Origin: Legionella genomosp. 1
Lineage (GTDB): Bacteria > Pseudomonadota > Gammaproteobacteria > Legionellales > Legionellaceae
Direction: 5' to 3'
NCBI GenBank assembly: GCA_945901145.1
Contig: CAMDJY010000052.1
Span: 1 to 8,569 of the forward strand
Length of the DNA: 8,569 nt
Both the position numbers and the translations under genes were made by a program. The notes below the pieces were generated by a model. It made no database searches. It worked only from the letters and a program-made list of their open reading frames with translations, and was not told the origin of the DNA. The first letter of the stretch is position 1, and every line of letters begins with the position of its first letter. Shown here one piece after another: positions 6,738-8,569 of this stretch.

Positions 6738-7898
6738 ATGCGCAATCAGCTGCTATTGATTTTAGCAGTCACCTCGACCTGTTTTGCATTGTCGCCCCCT
6801 GCGGCAAAAATCATATCTATCCCTTGGATCAATTATCAATATCCGCACGCATCTTTTAACTTAACTCAAATTGATAAACTCTTACACCATGAAAAAACTT
6901 TACATAAAGACGTCATTCTTAAAGTCCTCACCACACTTAAATGTACTCATGCCTATGAAATTGCCTATAACCCAATATTAACCATTATTGATTATTCTTT
7001 GCCTTCCAGTGAAAAACGACTCTGGATTTTTAACTTAGAAACCCAACAACTGCTCTTTCATACTTACGTCTCTCATGGCATCAAATCTGGATCAGAATTC
7101 ACCACATTTTTTTCTAATCGCTATAATAGTAAATCGAGCAGTATCGGTGTTTATCGCACTGAAGCCGCTTATAGAGGTCGCGAAGGCTTATCACTTAAAT
7201 TAGAAGGTCTTGAAAAAGGATTCAATGATAATGCCATGAATCGCTCCATCGTTATGCATGGCGGCTGGTATATGGCAGAGGATTTTATTCAAAAATATGG
7301 TCGCGCAGGTCGCAGTTGGGGGTGCCCGGCTGTGCCCTTACCACTCGTTGAATCAATGATTAATACAATTAAAGATAATACATTAATCATTGTCTATTAT
7401 CCGGATGATACCTGGTTTTCAGAATCAAAATATCTGAATTGTCACCAAGTGTCACTGATAAACCACGCCACTCAAAAAACACAAAATTCCCTGCCACCAG
7501 ATGAACTCCGAGAAGAGGTTTTATTTGCTAATGCTAAAATAAAACGAGCCGAAACAGACCCGGTTGTCGTGATCTCAGCTAATGACTATACCCAAATATT
7601 TCAAAAAACACCGCCGTTAAACCGGATGTTAAGACGTCAAATCGATCATCTAGAATACATTGCCCTGAGCAGTGATGAATTAAAAATTTTGGGCAATCAA
7701 AATTTACAAGCAATTCATTTCGTTGTCCCAAATATCAAAATGGCTCGAGGATATTATATCACTGAAATGCTCATGGTAAATTTAGGCACAATCAAAAACA
7801 TCGAAATTAAAGCACCATCATATACAGTGTATTTTAACGAAAAACCACCTCTGACACTCAGAACAAGTAATCAATTTATTCGCTGGTTAGGATTATGA
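6738..7898 (+). CDS. Exported L,D-transpeptidase-family (YkuD_2-type) protein
   Basis: The 386-residue protein starts with a signal peptide (hydrophobic 5-14, plausible cleavage after C-F-A17), so it should act in the periplasm on peptidoglycan. L,D-transpeptidases use a cysteine to form 3-3 crosslinks, attach proteins to peptide stems, or trim stems. The catalytic domain spans about 75-230: N78-P-I-L-T-I-I-D-Y-S, V111-S-H-G-I-K-S-G, M173-H-G-G-W-Y with H174, and R192-S-W-G-C-P-A-V with nucleophile C196. The compact H-G-G-W-Y and S-W-G-C-P pattern fits the 'murein L,D-transpeptidase catalytic domain family' rather than classic ErfK/YbiS enzymes. Residues about 235-386 form an extra C-terminal region that I do not recognise. 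There is no lipobox at C15. GGGGA lies 7 bases before the ATG, and the stop overlaps the downstream methyltransferase gene by 4 bases. Substrate is unknown. Confidence 0.9.
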   Translation: MRNQLLLILAVTSTCFALSPPAAKIISIPWINYQYPHASFNLTQIDKLLHHEKTLHKDVILKVLTTLKCTHAYEIAYNPILTIIDYSLPSSEKRLWIFNLETQQLLFHTYVSHGIKSGSEFTTFFSNRYNSKSSSIGVYRTEAAYRGREGLSLKLEGLEKGFNDNAMNRSIVMHGGWYMAEDFIQKYGRAGRSWGCPAVPLPLVESMINTIKDNTLIIVYYPDDTWFSESKYLNCHQVSLINHATQKTQNSLPPDELREEVLFANAKIKRAETDPVVVISANDYTQIFQKTPPLNRMLRRQIDHLEYIALSSDELKILGNQNLQAIHFVVPNIKMARGYYITEMLMVNLGTIKNIEIKAPSYTVYFNEKPPLTLRTSNQFIRWLGL

Positions 7899-8569
7899 TT
7901 AAGCTCGCACTCATCATCATGGTATTTACGACCTATCGTATGCTCTATCCTCACTACCAAAAACAGCTAAAAATTAAACGCTGGTTTCGAGAATTAAACT
8001 TAGTAAATCACCAAAAAATTTATGACGATATATTTAAACATACCAATGGTTTTCATTTATCTTATAACGCCCGAGGGCAACAAGATGCTTTTGAATATGT
8101 TTATGGTGAAATAGAGTTTGTGTCTTTTATTGCCTTATTATCTTTGGTTGAAATCACAGAGCACACTATTTTTTATGATTTAGGCAGTGGGGTCGGTAAA
8201 GCAGTGATCGCCTGTGGTATGGTTTTTAACATCCAAAAGAGTTGTGGTATTGAGCTATTTCCGGACCTCCATCATGTTGCAGTGAATCAAAAAAATTATT
8301 TCTCAAGCCTCGCTCATTATCAAGAAAAAGCGAAGAAAATATACTTTGTTCATGGTAATATCTTAGATGAAAACATTGACGAGGCAACACTGATATTCTT
8401 TAATGCAACCGGTTTTTTTGGTTCAACATTAGAGCGCATCAACAAACGTTTAGAGCAAGCAATCGCCTGTAAAGTGGTCATTACAACCAGTAAACCTTTA
8501 TCAAGTGAAGCTTTTGTGGTCCATCAAGTCACCCAAGTCTCCATGAGTTGGGGTGTTGTCAATGCTTAT
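7895..8569 (+). CDS. DOT1-like SAM-dependent methyltransferase (3' end beyond window)
   Basis: The frame opens at an ATG overlapping the preceding stop (ATGA, 7895-7898) and stays open for 225 codons to the window end, so the C-terminus is missing. It shows the DOT1 methyltransferase pattern in order: Y70-G-E-I (D1 loop), D95-L-G-S-G-V-G (motif I, SAM binding), G118-I-E (acidic ribose-binding residue E120), G154-N-I-L-D, F168-F-N-A-T-G-F (the catalytic 'NN-F-A-F' loop in DOT1L) and T198-S-K-P-L. In eukaryotes this family methylates H3K79. Archaeal and bacterial relatives exist, with mostly unknown targets. Residues 4-18 are hydrophobic and could be a short membrane anchor. AGGA ends only 2 bases before the ATG, so coupled translation is likely. 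The fold is confident; DOT1-type substrate choice and any role in host chromatin are inference. Confidence 0.75.
   Translation, partial: MIKLALIIMVFTTYRMLYPHYQKQLKIKRWFRELNLVNHQKIYDDIFKHTNGFHLSYNARGQQDAFEYVYGEIEFVSFIALLSLVEITEHTIFYDLGSGVGKAVIACGMVFNIQKSCGIELFPDLHHVAVNQKNYFSSLAHYQEKAKKIYFVHGNILDENIDEATLIFFNATGFFGSTLERINKRLEQAIACKVVITTSKPLSSEAFVVHQVTQVSMSWGVVNAY

Noticed and set aside
6768..6785. Lipoprotein signal at C15 of the L,D-transpeptidase
   Set aside because: Positions before the cysteine (T-S-T) do not fit the lipobox L-[AST]-[GA]-C, so ordinary signal peptidase I cleavage is more likely.

Overview
The window looks like a piece of a Legionella or close Legionellales chromosome. This rests on AT-rich DNA, a large two-domain protein of the kind typical of Dot/Icm type IV effectors, and gammaproteobacterial versions of the housekeeping genes. 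The assignment comes from protein character alone, since no database search was possible. All convincing genes lie on the + strand and coding density is very high. Only two gaps of about 130 bases lack a gene. No RNA gene, insertion sequence, CRISPR array or convincing intrinsic terminator was seen.

Region 1 (about 1-3752) holds a 1030-residue effector-like protein followed by nadD. The large protein has an N-terminal GT-A glycosyltransferase domain with a D-F-D sugar-nucleotide motif, a helical middle and a C-terminal alpha/beta-hydrolase-like domain of the SidB/Sdb type. The nucleophile elbow of that second domain reads G-D-G-L-G-G, where G-x-S-x-G is expected, so it looks catalytically dead. 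Its stop codon overlaps the start of nadD (NAD biosynthesis), which puts an accessory gene in translational coupling with an essential one.

Region 2 (about 3753-6604) is a nitrogen-assimilation unit: glnA (type I glutamine synthetase with the adenylylation tyrosine Y398) and amtB (ammonium channel), overlapping by 4 bases. A good sigma-70-like promoter precedes glnA. No sigma-54 site and no adjacent glnK were seen. Ammonium entering through AmtB would be captured by GlnA.

Region 3 (about 6605-8569) is a second two-gene unit. It encodes an exported L,D-transpeptidase-family protein (YkuD_2-type domain with H174 and C196) and, overlapping by 4 bases, a DOT1-like SAM-dependent methyltransferase that runs off the window end. 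The methyltransferase carries the hallmark Y-G-E, D-L-G-S-G-V-G, G-I-E and S-K-P elements of the family that includes eukaryotic histone H3K79 methyltransferases.

The most interesting points are the glycosyltransferase/pseudo-hydrolase fusion coupled to nadD, and the DOT1-like enzyme in a bacterium that probably lives inside eukaryotic cells. I did not find a clearly new multi-gene system.
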